Shown: positions 1-10,520, counted from the stretch's first letter. The stretch is 64,000 nucleotides of DNA from Cenococcum geophilum 1.58 (GCA_001692895.1 KV748195.1:1612001-1676000); one strand, 5' to 3'. Notes: generated from the sequence alone by a model not told the origin. Made by a program: numbers and translations.

Positions 1-1620
1 GTCTTAAAAAGCTAGCGAATATCACTAATTAGGATAATATACTGGTAAATAATTACGGACATAGAAGGAGACCTCTAATAGCGAATTAGTGATTTAAGTA
101 GGACTTATTATCTATATAGGCGTCTTTAAAGTTACCTAGGTGCGGGAGCTTTAGGCTATAGATCCTAAATATCCTAAATACTTAATTAGCTTATTTATGG
201 GCTAAAAAAGATAGGAGCAACTTAAGTGTTTCTTTTACGTCTTACTACCTCTACTGGAGGGCGTTAAACGTTAAGTTTTTAAAAAGGTTGAGCCGTTAAT
301 AACTCCCTTAGGTGAGGCGTTTAGGAAGTACGTTATACCTAGATCTATAGTTAGCTTTAATAAGATAATAGTAAGGTTTACTAGATAATCTATAGCTATA
401 ATTAAATTGCCTGGTAAGCCAGTACCTAAGGGCTTTAAGATATTAAGCCTTTATTAATATTGGTATTACTATAGCTTTATGTTTACCTTACCTGGCTGCT
501 TTTTTAGACTTCCTTCTTAAATAAACTATTAAGATATTGTCCTCTTAAAGACCTCTAAGTACGTCCTCTATCTTACCTAACAGCTTCCTTTTTAGGCTCG
601 TTAATTTTGCCTATTTTTAGATAACTACTTTACGAATATTCCGTTGCTCTAGGTGCTTTAACAACTTAAAATTACTACAGCTAGTATAGCTTAATTAAAC
701 TTAAAGGACTATCTAAAGGTGCATAAAAGAGCTAATAAAAGGAAGGAAAGGCTACCGTTTAACTTTATTATAGGAGTAATTATTAACATAGCTAATTTAG
801 TGCTTTTAATTATATAGTAGGATAAGAATTTAGTACGGTTTTTAACGATAGCTTACTTATACGGTAATAAGGACGTTAACGAAGTTAATTAGCGTTGGCC
901 GCGAGTATATAATTCTTTCCTTAAGAAGCTAGTAGCTAACGTTTAGGGTAATAACCTAATTAAGAAGTTAACGCTTCCTAGGCTCTCTATTAACTACAAT
1001 AACTAAATAGGCGGTATTAATATTTATAATTAGCTTTAAAGCTACTATACTACCTAAATTATTACTATATATACCTAGCTACCCTTATTCTTCTAGGCGC
1101 TTAATACGGCTATAATTAACGCCTATATTATTAGTAAAAAGATCTTCTAGACGTTAAGGAAGACCTTCTAAACCCACCGCCGTTTCCGTATATAATTGGT
1201 ATAGAACCTCGTTATTATAGGTAGTTAGTAGATAGGCCTAAATAAGCATAATACTAAGCGTCTTCTTTATTAAAGCTTACTAAAATATAGGCAATATTAA
1301 CCTGGTATTGGGCCTAGTTATAAAAATATTAAAACTAATTAAAGAACCACCTACGTCACTACTAAAACCCTACTACCTATAATTCGACTATATAAGACGC
1401 GAACTCACTATTCTATTAAAAGCTTTATAAGGAAGTAAGGTTATAAGGGCCTACTAAGGTGCTAGATGTGTAGATGGAAGGAGGTAAAGAAGCTTATAAT
1501 AAAGATTAGGCAAATAGTATATAAATGTAAGGCCTATAGGCTTCCTCTCTGCCTTTGGTGCTTTGACAATTTTTATTTAGTAGGCGACGACTAGGTAACT
1601 ATTTTGAGCCCTCTACTTCC
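1..1620 (+). pseudogene. RIP-degraded piggyBac-like transposase, truncated by the window edge
   Basis: A plus-strand reading with many TAA/TAG stops keeps the block order of piggyBac-type DDE transposases (DDE_Tnp_1_7). A stretch reading IKLPGKPVPKGFKI lies near 401-445, KERLPFNFIIGVI near 744-785 and PRVYNSFLKKLVANV near 899-945. A C-terminal cysteine-rich tail lies near 1465-1585, including LPLCLWCF. In the family this enzyme cuts and pastes DNA at TTAA sites, and the Cys-rich tail binds the element end. Stops fall where Gln, Arg or Trp codons are expected, as RIP predicts. The 5' part lies outside the window and the element ends were not found. It cannot make a functional protein. Family assignment is fairly sure; the exact ends are not. 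Confidence 0.7.
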
Positions 1621-2035
1621 TCACCCTTCTGATATTAAGACTCCAAAGCTAATTAAGCCTTTACTGCAGCGTCCTTTTTAGCCTCCTTTAAGCCCTTCTC
1701 TACCGCCTTTAATCTATCCTCTATATTGAATAACCGCTAATTAAACCGTTTAACCACTTATAGCACTTAATATACCTTGTTTAACGTATACAGCACGTCC
1801 TCCCTTATAACCTTAAGCTGGTCCTTTACTGGTTTATCCTTATCGACGTTAAAAACGCGTATAAAGCGGGCAGGTAGCAATTTGGGGGAGGACTTTAATG
1901 GAGGATTTTCCTATATAATTAGTAACTGGTTAATAGAGGAAGGGCAAAAACCTACAGTCATGACGTTATACATCACGGCTTTTTGCCTAACTTCCTCAAT
2001 AAAAAATATATATTGATGTTTTTTGTGGTGGCCTT
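1621..2035. other. RIP-mutated stretch without a recognisable gene
   Basis: TpA-rich sequence follows the piggyBac relic. A 79-codon plus-strand open frame (1777-2016) has no recognisable motif. The minus strand gives a broken, possibly coiled-coil-like reading (around 1690-1900), as in many retroelement gag N-termini, but it is too damaged to name. Base composition switches abruptly to normal near 2035. Confidence 0.4.
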
Positions 2036-2069
2036 CTGCAGCATTTCATCGGCATCGCAATATTGACGC

Positions 2070-2186
2070 GTTTTGGTGAGGCTTGCTAATAAAATCACGC
2101 TAGCGAGGGTGCCTGCAGCATGCTAACCCAGGCAAGAGCGCCTAAAGCGCCCAATACGAAAAGTCTCTTTTGCCACACAAAGGGAT
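2070..2186. repeat. Dispersed repeat, un-mutated copy (partner at 38366-38475)
   Basis: This about 115-bp stretch, beginning AGGCTTGCTAATAAAATC, recurs at 38366-38475 with mainly C-to-T and G-to-A differences. The copy here keeps its CpA and TpG dinucleotides; the distant one has lost many of them. The shared part stops at AAAGGGAT, where an LTR fragment starts here and different sequence starts in the other copy. No coding potential was seen. It may be an internal piece of an old mobile element. Confidence 0.65.
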
Positions 2187-2277
2187 ACCTACGCGTAGCT
2201 GACATAAGCTGTACGCGAGGTGTACGCGAGAGCACGGGGCTCTCCTATGGAGGCCCCTGCGGTGGGGTTCCGTGACA
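2187..2277 (-). repeat. LTR fragment, same family as the LTR at 62463-62654
   Basis: The stretch from ACCTACGCGTAGCTGAC to GGGGTTCCGTGACA matches the right part of the LTR at 62463-62654 almost base for base, the differences being RIP-type transitions and Ns in the other copy. Read on the minus strand it would be an LTR head (TGTCACGG). The other half of the LTR is missing here, so this is a truncated solo fragment. Confidence 0.65.
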
Positions 2278-2311
2278 TCTTGTGTCTCAGCACAGTGTCG
2301 GTAGTCGGTTA
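2278..2311. repeat. Short shared repeat at the edge of the gene island
   Basis: The 34 bases ending in GTGTCGGTAGTCGGTTACA recur, with RIP-type changes, at 14439-14474, just before the DUF3435 relic. Read on the minus strand it begins TGTAACCGAC, like an LTR head. The next base starts non-repetitive DNA in both places. Confidence 0.55.
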
Positions 2312-2680
2312 CAATATCTCTCGCTTTAGTTCTGAGGGGATCCTATCATGATTCAAGCTACTTGGCATGGTATGTTCTTTCTCTGCGGTGTTTGAACTCA
2401 GGAACAATAGTCGCCACTTCGAAGCCCCTAGCTCAAACCGTATGTGGAGTAACAGTCCGTGCGCGTAGCGTTCCCAGATTCGAGCAGTGAGGTCCCTAGT
2501 ACTATGCGAATCCTGATCAAAAGGCATTGTTTCACACTCTTCCCATGAACGTTTTAAAGCTTTTTTCAGGTTATTTCTAAAGAATCCGGTCATTCTAAGC
2601 CGCCTTGAATACCACAAGCCAAGGTGATCGGATGGAACAAGTGCTAGAAGCAGTTCGTCCCGGCCCGATTCCCTCTTCAA
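2309..2680 (-). pseudogene. Hypothetical protein fragment, probably an incomplete exon
   Basis: An open minus-strand frame of about 120 codons lies in normal-composition DNA. It opens on TTG with a stop two codons upstream, and the first in-frame ATG is inside (MTGFFRNN), so a complete gene would need an upstream exon that I cannot place. The product would be basic and soluble (ALKRSWEEC, RFELGASKWRLLF). No domain is recognised and no signal peptide or membrane segment is visible. The 3' end abuts the repeat at 2278-2311, so it may be truncated by that insertion. It may also be a chance frame. Confidence 0.3.
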
Positions 2681-2982
2681 GTATCACCCACGCCACCTTA
2701 CAAGGATAGGTAGCCGTTACGTTATCACAATCTAATCTCAGATAGTCTATCCGGGGATTGTCCAATAGGCACCGAGGCGGCTATGCAGTGCTTTTTGATC
2801 AAGTTCAACCTTCGATCTAAGGAGTCAATGAGTCATTAGCGATGAATTAAGGTAATTAATGCTATGCGTCAACTCCTGCACACGGATAGAAAAGTTTAAA
2901 GTATCGCATCATCCCCGGCTTGTATTTAGCCCATCCTGAAATCACATCCTTATCTAGTGTTTTATGCTACTACTTCAACACC

Positions 2983-3848
2983 ATGGCAACAACTACCGCT
3001 CCTCCACCATCTCAGCATATCATCGCCAGCCCTAAAGTACAAAAACTCCTACAAAAGCTACACTCAGCATCCGAAGCGCAAGAAAAGTCCATCTCACAGC
3101 TTTTATTTTACCTGGGTCGACTAGCACGATACTACCTTTTCAACGAAACATGGTCGGCCGGCGCTGACCAGCACATGCGTGACAAGTTTGTCAGTCTGGA
3201 GCCCAATAAATGCCAGTTCCTGTATCTTCTAGCGCGAAGCATTGGAGCACGAAACATCGTGGAGGCCGGGACGAGTTTCGGAGTTTCCACAATATACTTG
3301 GCGCTGGCGGTTGGGCAGAACGCGGCCGATCCGCAGTCCAACCTAGTGGCCGGGGCAGAAGGCATGACGACGCGTGGGAAGGTAATTGCGACGGAGAAAG
3401 AACCTACTAAAGCGGCTAGGGCAAGAGAACATTGGAAAGAGGCTGGAAGCGAAGTGGAGCCTTGGATTGAGCTTCGTGAAGGTGACTTGTTAGAGACATT
3501 GAGGGTTCCGGACAGTCTTCCAGAGGAGATTGACTTGTTGCTTCTAGATAGTAGGATTTACCCCCCCCCCCCCCCTTCCCCCCCTCTCCTTTTATGCTCG
3601 CAAGTGATGAAATGAAACGAAACAAGCGCTGATGTGTTTTACTAGTCTGGACGCCCATGGCGTTGCCCACTCTCGAAATTGTTCGACCCAAATTGAAGCG
3701 AGGGGCTGTTGTCATCACGGATAATACAGCTTTTGCCAAGCCTCTGTATGAAGAATTTTTGGAGTACATTCATCATCCGGGAAATGGATTTAAGACACTG
3801 ACACTTCCCTTTTCGGGTGGGTTGGAAATGTCCATTTACTTGCCATAG
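2983..3848 (+). CDS. Class-I SAM-dependent O-methyltransferase (family 3, caffeoyl-CoA OMT-like), two exons
   Basis: Exons 2983-3550 and 3646-3848 give a 256-residue protein, the usual size for fungal family-3 O-methyltransferases. The start is MATTTAPPPS; an upstream in-frame ATG at 2920 would add 21 residues and is less likely. SAM-binding motif I is clear (VEAGTSFGVSTIYLALAV, about residues 92-109). The acidic strand LLLLDIWTPMALPTL spans the splice junction and is followed by VVITDNT. Family members methylate hydroxyls of small aromatic or polyketide substrates in the cytosol; the substrate here is unknown. The 95-nt intron has GTAGGA donor, CTGAT branch site (3629-3633) and TAG acceptor, and contains a run of 15 C, TT, then 7 C. 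Joining 3550 to 3646 restores the conserved DIWTPM. No frameshift or RIP is seen, and no biosynthetic cluster surrounds it. Confidence 0.87.
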
Positions 3849-4942
3849 GTTTATTGAACCAATTATGAATATATTAAGAAAGATTATCTAAGATAAATGG
3901 CCTCTCTTAAGCAAGCAAAGTTTACAAAAACTAATTCTGCCTAATTACAACCGAGTGGAGGGCGAGAAAACGACTCGAATCATCTCCACTATAAAACTAC
4001 ACGAGAATCTTACGCAGGGAAGTTATGGCATGATCGCGTATTCGATTTGGGGCATGCTGCTCGATAATTCACTTACCGACGCGGAGCCCTACTTCCCAGG
4101 CATCGGCAGACTAAAATTTGAATGAAAAGGTAAGCTCAGGGACCACTGGCAGTTTTCAGACAACGGCTTAAACCTGAGAACTTCAAGAGTCTTTGTCACC
4201 CTACCTCTGGCCACCCTGCTGCCTTTTACTAACTTTTAGCAAGACCTACCGAGGAGATCACATCAAGGGAAATGACAAACTGAAATTGTGTGTAAGTGAG
4301 GAGATTCTTTGCTGCCACAAAGTGAAGTAGCGCAATCCTCATATTTACGAGGAGTAAGGTGAGTTTGAAGCCCAAAAAGGAGCTGCTCCACACAGACGCA
4401 TTGGCTAGCAGTAAGAATCTTCTAGAAATATTCTCCGTAAAGCTTCTCAGCCAGGTAAATGGATGTGGTAGTGATGTAGCTACGGATCCGAAAGTCAGGA
4501 ATTTGTCTGTCAGAGATTTGCAGGGAAACATTACTCCAGCAATCAGCTAATTAAACAAAATTTTCAATGCCTCATTATTTACCGAGTTCTGATAATGCAG
4601 GCTAGAAGTTTTTTAGAGAATGAAGGATAGAATGAGTATAAATGGTGTTGATATGTCTCTTAAGCTACGTCCGTAGAAGAAGAGTAATTAATTACTCTTT
4701 TTCGAAGCACCCTCAACTCCAATAGATCTTAACTCTCTTTCCGTAATCACTCGCAACCTGTTCTATCAAGTCCGCTCAATCCTGACAGAAAAATAGCCCG
4801 GCTTCGCGTTATGCACGTTAATTGTGAACGGACGATCAGGAATGAGAACTCTGTCTATTGAATGTGGCCCTAGAAGCTCTCTATATAGATGAGGTCGGTG
4901 TAGGCAACAGAGACATATAATAAGCAACTGAAACAAAATAGG
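3849..4942. other. Intergenic DNA, no supported gene
   Basis: Normal-composition sequence with only short open frames (minus 4229-4531, plus 4359-4550). These lie opposite each other and lack recognisable motifs or convincing introns. I do not annotate them as genes. Confidence 0.5.
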
Positions 4943-5446
4943 TCATAGGAATAGGGTGGTAAGACATAGGGTACTAGGCATCAAAGACAGTAGTAAGACA
5001 ATCCGATTCAGGTCAACATTAATATACTTCGCCTTCTCATCTGCTAACATCCCCCAGCTACCCCCTCCCAATTCACTCCCTTCGACCACCTCTGCTGACA
5101 CCGTCATGTGTTTCTCATCATACGCCCTCACTGACAACAATCTCCTCAGCTGTCTCTCCGGCAAAGCGTCACCGTCGGAGAGACCGCAGTTGTGGGCGTA
5201 GACGAAGACAGGGCCGGTGCCGCGGTAGGGTGTTGCCGCGGTAGGGTGTGATACTGTCGGCTGGGAAGGAGTCGTAGGCGATGAGGTTGAGTGCTTCGCC
5301 GGGGCTCGCGTCGAGAAGGCAGTGGCAAGGAGGGTGCCCTCGGAAGCGGTGAGCGAGACTGGTGTGGCGTCAAGAGCGGCTGAGATTTGAGATGATCTGT
5401 TTCGGATCGAGAGTTGATATTGTGTTGGAATTTTGAATGAGGACAA
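4943..5446 (-). CDS. Hypothetical protein, possibly frame-damaged
   Basis: A 167-codon minus-strand open frame lies in normal-composition DNA. It opens on TTG; a competing frame two bases away has ATG (MVQEFVLIQNS) but stops after 29 codons, so the true 5' end is unclear and a frameshift or intron is possible. The middle (FVYAHNCGLSDGDALPERQL, AEVVEGSELGGGSWGML) is hydrophilic and looks like real protein. A tandem duplication of CCGCGGTAGGGTGTTG (about 5218-5252) lies in a Ser/Thr/Pro-rich linker. Near the C-terminus a shifted frame reads DCLTTVFDA followed by a stop, which may be the original end. No family is recognised. Confidence 0.4.
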   Translation of the reverse strand: MSSFKIPTQYQLSIRNRSSQISAALDATPVSLTASEGTLLATAFSTRAPAKHSTSSPTTPSQPTVSHPTAATPYRGTGPVFVYAHNCGLSDGDALPERQLRRLLSVRAYDEKHMTVSAEVVEGSELGGGSWGMLADEKAKYINVDLNRIVLLLSLMPSTLCLTTLFL

Positions 5447-6297
5447 ACTCCTGAACCATTTAGACTACGTCTTTACGATGGTTTAACGTACCGTGAAGAT
5501 ACGGTGCGAAGCCCAGCTATCACTCTAGAAGTAACGAATGACGAATGATTGCCGCTTGACGTTGGCGTCGGTCAACCTCAGAAGCAATTCCTCAGCACCT
5601 TCCTTTCCATTGGTCACTTCAAAAGCAGTTCCTCAGCACCGACCCTTCCATTCGTTACATCAACCCCAAGCTCAGAAGCCCAGCAGCAGTCCTCAATGCC
5701 AATTTAAAGTTGTTTGGTTCCCGACCGGTCACCTCAGTAGCAAAGCTGAGTTTTTTGCCCTTTGACGAGAATACTTTTTCTTTCCACTTGTCCCTTATCG
5801 CGTTTTCCGAGCCCGGACTCCGAGCTTTGGGCGCTGATCGACCAGCACGGACTACATCCGTCATCCGTCGGTCAAGATACCCAGATCCGCGCGATGCAAA
5901 ATCAGGTCTTCCACCGTAGGCCCAGACAAGTCCAAAAACCATCAATGAGAACTCAAATGCTCAATGCTCAAGTCATCCTGCCCAATCTTTTCTCCACAGT
6001 AGCGATTGTTTTCATGAATAAAACATAGAACACATCCACGCTCTACGCATTGAACCAGATCGACTGACTGAATTTAGTTCAAATTAACTGGTACTCTAAT
6101 TTCGATTGATGGCCCGTCTCCTCATACTCAGCTTCAGTTCAGACTTCACCCCCGGCTTAGGTTAAAACAGCAGCAGCTCAGGCTGGCCACCGTGACTGGA
6201 ACTAGGGAAAACAGATCTTATATTCGACTATGAGGGTATTTAATTGTACCGATCGTTTCAAGAATAGTTCTAACTGCGTACGTCCTACAAGTAGCAT
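5447..6297. other. Intergenic DNA with a short imperfect internal repeat, no supported gene
   Basis: Short overlapping open frames occur on both strands but none has a recognisable product. Around 5576-5700 an imperfect repeat of CCTCAGAAGCAATTCCTCAGCACC-like units with TTCCATT spacers occurs about three times. Composition is normal. Confidence 0.45.
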
Positions 6298-7588
6298 TCA
6301 ACTCCATCCAAAATCACGTGAAATGATTGTATCGTCCTTATACCCTTCGTGATCTGGCACGCCGCTTCTGAGCCTTCTCAATTCTACAGTTTCCCCATGG
6401 TTCTTCCAATGCGCGCTCTGCGTGTAGCACCATTCAGCATTCCGCACCATCACATCATCAAGCACCTCTCTCACAACCTCATCTTGAAAGCTTACATCCC
6501 ATCCCACGAACTTCGCCGCGGGTGCCTCGAGGGCATTCCACTCGATAACCTCGCGTATTCGTTCTCGATCACTGCGCATCTTCAGGGAAAAATTCTCGTA
6601 GAAGAGGAAGATGCACGAATCAAGACCGGGCAGAAGCGTGGCCAAAGATGGCAGCGCAGCTTTATGTTTAATAAAAGCAGTTTTGCGGATAAAATCATGG
6701 GGATGCCAGAGCTGGAGCTCGAGTTTTCGGATCAGCGCGCGGTGCGCTGGGCTCATTTTGGCAAGAGCTAGCTCCCCACCTGCAGTCCAATTACGGCTGA
6801 GTGATCGTAAGAAGAACGTGTTGAGGCTGTACAGCACTGGAGTTGCTTCGGTGTTGAGCTGGCGGCAGGCGCTGAGTACAGCTGGGCAAAGGGGATAGGG
6901 CTTAGGGACGACGGTGTCACCAATTACCATACCGCCGTGTGATATGTCATCTGGAAATGCGATCGTGTCTGGCGAGACAAGTATGTGTTGGTAGATTTTC
7001 ATGCGGAGTTGGCTCGGGAGCTCGAGGATGCGGAATGGTTTGACTGGTTAGAAAGGCGGGCTTTAGTCCAGCCCGATATAAACTTAAAAGTAGAAAGTTT
7101 GGCGGAAAGCAGAGTTGCTCACTTTTCGAAGCAAGTTGGTCATATCTCTTGTAAAGTCTGGTTCCTAGCAGGTCATCGATCTTAGGAAGAATATGAAGAA
7201 CGTCTGAACAGGCCTTTCCTGAACCTCTTGTATCGTAATTGACGTAGTGACGTCCTTCGAGTGCGGCCTTGTAAGCCTTTTCGTATGCCCAGACAAGCCG
7301 GTACTTCGACTTTATTGGCATTTCCTCATCCAAAAGCCTTCTCAGCTCATCGCCCTTTGAGTGCCCTGCCCATCTTTCGAAACGACTGAGAGAGATTTCT
7401 TCATCCGCTTGGTCAAACTCAATATTTTTTTGTTGGTCAAGAAGGGTGGATGCAAGTGCTTTATCGATTGCGTATAATTTGCGCACAAGATCACTGGTCA
7501 CCTTGACGTCCCAATTCCCGCTCGTGTAGTCCTTAATCCGTTGACCCAGATCTCTAAATCTTGAGCTAGTAGCCATCATGTAGTGCAA
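6298..7588 (-). CDS. 2EXR/F-box-like domain protein, two exons
   Basis: Exon 1 runs 7588-7123 and exon 2 runs 7043-6298 on the minus strand, giving 403 residues (400 from the second ATG). The 79-nt intron has a GTGAGC donor and CAG acceptor, and joining keeps frame: LASK-I-KPFRILELPSQLR. Exon 1 (155 residues) is charged and unrecognised (MMATSSRFRDLGQRI, DEEISLSRFERWAGH). Exon 2 begins with the LELPSQLRMKIYQHIL core typical of the fungal 2EXR/F-box-like domain, followed by CRQLNTEATPVLYSLNTFF, a pattern shared by hundreds of uncharacterised Pezizomycotina proteins. These may act in protein-protein contacts or ubiquitin ligase recruitment, but function is unproven. No RIP stops are present. 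Treating the two open frames as one gene is my inference from splice signals and domain continuity. Confidence 0.78.
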
Positions 7589-8204
7589 CTCCTACAAATA
7601 ACTTCAGCGGGAAAAAAAATTCCAACCAGCATATGAATGGTTGATATAAAAAACGAACAGGGATCACTAGAATCCGGCAAAGAAGGGTGGGGTCGAAGAA
7701 TGAAAGCCAAGAGCGGGGCTAGGAAAAGGATGTGGCTGGAGAAATCGTGAACGAATCCGTATGTAGGCTACGGTTACGCCAGCCGGCGTGTCCGTCTTGT
7801 AAATGAAGTAGCTAGTTCGATTTTGAACAGAAGGATCTATCACAAAAGTTTGCAATATCCTCAATTTAAAACTTAAAGCTGTAAGACTGCAAGATTCTTT
7901 ATATGTGCCGGGTGATGTGTCACCTAAGCGTATTGTTCTACACATGTGCCAGATATTCGCTTACCTTTTTGGTATGTTTGGCTTGAACGCTGACGGGTGT
8001 ATTATTTTGGTTTGGGGGGTGATGCGCGCTGCTGCAGCTTGGCGGTTTTTACGATCTTTTTGAAACGAGTGCAGCTCGGACCCAAAACCCAGCTCCTCCG
8101 ACCGGAATCACGTCTGAGGTAACAGTGTTGCTATCACAAGATGAACTGAGGTCAGTCTAGACAGGTGGCAATTGTTTCTCATTCCTTAACACTAAGTGTT
8201 CGCT
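7589..8204. other. Intergenic/upstream DNA, no supported gene
   Basis: Normal-composition sequence between the minus-strand 2EXR gene and the plus-strand F-box-like pseudogene. A 92-codon minus frame (7667-7945) has no motif. The last 100 bases contain a possible donor (GAGGTAACAG near 8115) and acceptor (TTCCAG near 8207-8212), so the pseudogene could have an upstream exon. Confidence 0.4.
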
Positions 8205-8519
8205 ATGTTCCAGCGTAAGCTTGACGAATATTTTGTTTTGAAACCTAAGGGCTTGTTTACTAACTTTTTTTCACCTGCTCACCTGGTCGACGCCGCCAGG
8301 TGGATCAAATTAAGGCCCAATAGGTGGATTGTAAGCGCCACTAGCAAGCGCTCGTTCAGGGGTGTAGATCGAACAGGTAAGAGCGGTTCGTTTACTAGGT
8401 AGTCGCCAAGGTTATAGGTGGGCGAAATAGCGGTGGAGTAGGGGTTATGTAAGCCGCACGTAGGACGTTAAAAAGGCTCTATAAAATAAGTAGTTAGAGC
8501 CTTATAAATATAATTAACC

Positions 8520-10520
8520 CGTTCTTAATATACGCATCTTTTTTAATAGGCGACGACAATAAGCCTATAGAGGGAAGCCCTATTAACACTGCTGCCGGTG
8601 TAGCTACCCCTTCCCCTAGCCATGGCCACGGCCCAACCACCTTTACCACTACCTCTACTACTACCTCTACCACTACCTCTACACCCAGTATAACGTCCTC
8701 TAAAGCTACCTCTGCTACTACTAAACTAACACTAATACCTGTAATAAAGCCGCTAAAAAAGCGAGTAAGGGCGAATACGGTAAAGAACAATTCTATAGCT
8801 GCTAGTACTAGTTCTAAGCCACCTACTAAAAAAATACGGAGGAAGAAGAAGGCGGTAGAGGGTAAGGATTTTAGTAAGAAGTCTTAACTAGTATAGCTTA
8901 AGGGCGTGTTCGGTTGCAATCTGGAACTTTTTCAATCTGACGTTGATCCGTGCTTTCACTAGCGTCAATTAGTAGATAATTAGTGGCGCTTAATCTGGTG
9001 GTTGTGGTCAATCTGAAATAAAGCCGACTGTTCGGTTGTGTAACGTACGTGTCCCGCACCACGTCGCCATACGGCCAAAAAGACAGAGAGTACTCGCGAA
9101 CTTGAGCGACTCTTGCGGGATCTAATATATGTACTCTTACAGGTTAATTATTCTAATAAAAAGGCCTTGGATAAGGATTAAAATTAGCGATATCTTCTAC
9201 CTAATCAGATATAAATGGCGATAGAAAGAATTAAGAAGAGGACATCATATAGGGCCTGCAGCTGCTGTAGTAATACCGTCGTCGGTAAGGGCGGTGGCAG
9301 TAGGGGCATGGTGGATTGGTGGACGGGCGCATGAGCAGAGCTCCAGATTCGACTTGACGATTGACCTGTAGAAAAAAGCTACAGGTTGATCTGACGCCAA
9401 GAGCTCAAGTTCAACTACTATATACGGTAAAGCGTGCGAATTTGACGCGGTTGCCGATCTGGAGGAGCTCCAGATCAGAAAGTCGTCAGATTGACCGAAC
9501 ACCCACCTCCAGATCAGATTGAGGCTTCAGATCAACTCGGTTCTGAAGCCTCCAGATTCAATCTGGAGCTGCAACCGAACACGCCCTAAGGCGTTAAGTA
9601 AGGCGTTTCTGGAGTACCTAAAGCTATTAGTTACTTAGGGCAAAGAGACCAATAGAGCTATATTTAAAGCCACTAATTACGTTAACGCTATTGCCTATAT
9701 TAAAGTTAAATTGGACTAGGGCCTTACTCTTAATTAGTTAACGAATAAGTATAATTATTAGAAGGCTATATACCGCGAATAAAAGGTATATATTAAGGTA
9801 TATTTAGGGTAAGGTAAATATAAGGTTACTAGCTTACTATAGACTAATAAGGAAGGCGTTATAAAGGGCTATTTTAATAGCTATATTAAAAGGAGGCCTT
9901 TTAAATTAAAATGGCCTATTTACTATAAGTAACTAACGAAGCTACTTGCTGGTAAAATGGCCTATAGCAACCACGCTAGTATAATTAAGAAGGCGCTTAA
10001 TAAGAATTTAGTTTAAAACTGGGGCAGTATAGATTTAAATTTATTTAATTATAATAATAAGGATAGTAAGGATCTAAATATACCGCGCGGTATAGTTAAA
10101 TAAAGCCTATTTAGTACGCCAATTAATAGCTAGAGCCTTACTCCTACGCTAGGTATATTAACGCTATTAGCGCCTTCGTGATCCTTATTAGTATCCTTAT
10201 TAATATTATTATCCTCTATAAGCTAATCTCCCTTACCTACGCCTAGCGTAGTAGAAAAGAAGGCTCAAAATACTAAGAAAGTAAAGAGGCTAGAGTTAAT
10301 AAAGCGGTTAACGAAGAACGCGGCTAAGGCTGCTAATTAAAGCTATTTATTAAAGACGTTAGCGGTAACAAAAGCTTTAAGCGAGAGTATTAGCAAGGCG
10401 GCGGCAACGTTTAAATTATTAAAGACGACGCTATTAGCAATACATAGCTCGCTAATTAAGAAGGCTATAGGTAGCTTTATTTATAATTTTAAGCACCTTC
10501 CTACTATTAATTAGTAACTT
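8520..10520 (+). pseudogene. RIP-degraded Myb/SANT-like protein of the Harbinger element, split by a MITE
   Basis: The plus-strand frame 8544-8900 encodes a low-complexity linker (PTTFTTTSTTTSTTTS, then KKIRRKKKAVEGKDF). It continues after the MITE (9590-) as ALSKAFLEYLKLLVTWGKE and, further on, RRPFKLKWPIYY and LTKLLAGKMAYSNH. In the superfamily this second protein carries a trihelix/Myb-type domain that helps the transposase bind element ends and enter the nucleus. Stops replace expected Gln codons throughout. Removing the MITE plus one TAA copy keeps the frame. The assignment rests on position, composition and the W-rich/aromatic pattern, so the exact domain is uncertain. Confidence 0.55.
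8902..9586. mobile_element. Harbinger-type MITE, 685 bp, nested and not RIP-mutated
   Basis: Ends are perfect 17-bp inverted repeats GGGCGTGTTCGGTTGCA (8902-8918 and 9570-9586) with TAA duplications at 8899-8901 and 9587-9589. The end sequence resembles the GGGCnTGTT family of Tourist/PIF-Harbinger MITEs. Subterminal motifs of the CAATCTGGA/TCCAGATTG type recur at both ends. No transposase is encoded; an 85-codon minus frame (9245-9502) has no motif. CpA and TpG are normal here although the flanking Harbinger DNA is RIP-mutated, which suggests insertion after the RIP episode. Confidence 0.88.

Noticed and set aside
3132..3410. Minus frame 3132-3365 and plus frame 3210-3410
   Set aside because: Overlapping frames inside exon 1 of the O-methyltransferase; no independent support.
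6349..6898. Plus-strand frames 6349-6771 and 6611-6898
   Set aside because: Opposite the 2EXR exon, which has domain support.
8494..8790. 98-codon minus-strand frame with repeated VVVEVVVEVV residues
   Set aside because: It is the complement of the Thr/Ser-rich linker of the Myb/SANT relic (TTSTTTSTTTS), so a shadow.
9245..9502. 85-codon minus frame inside the MITE
   Set aside because: No recognisable motif; MITEs of this size are non-coding and the frame includes subterminal repeats.
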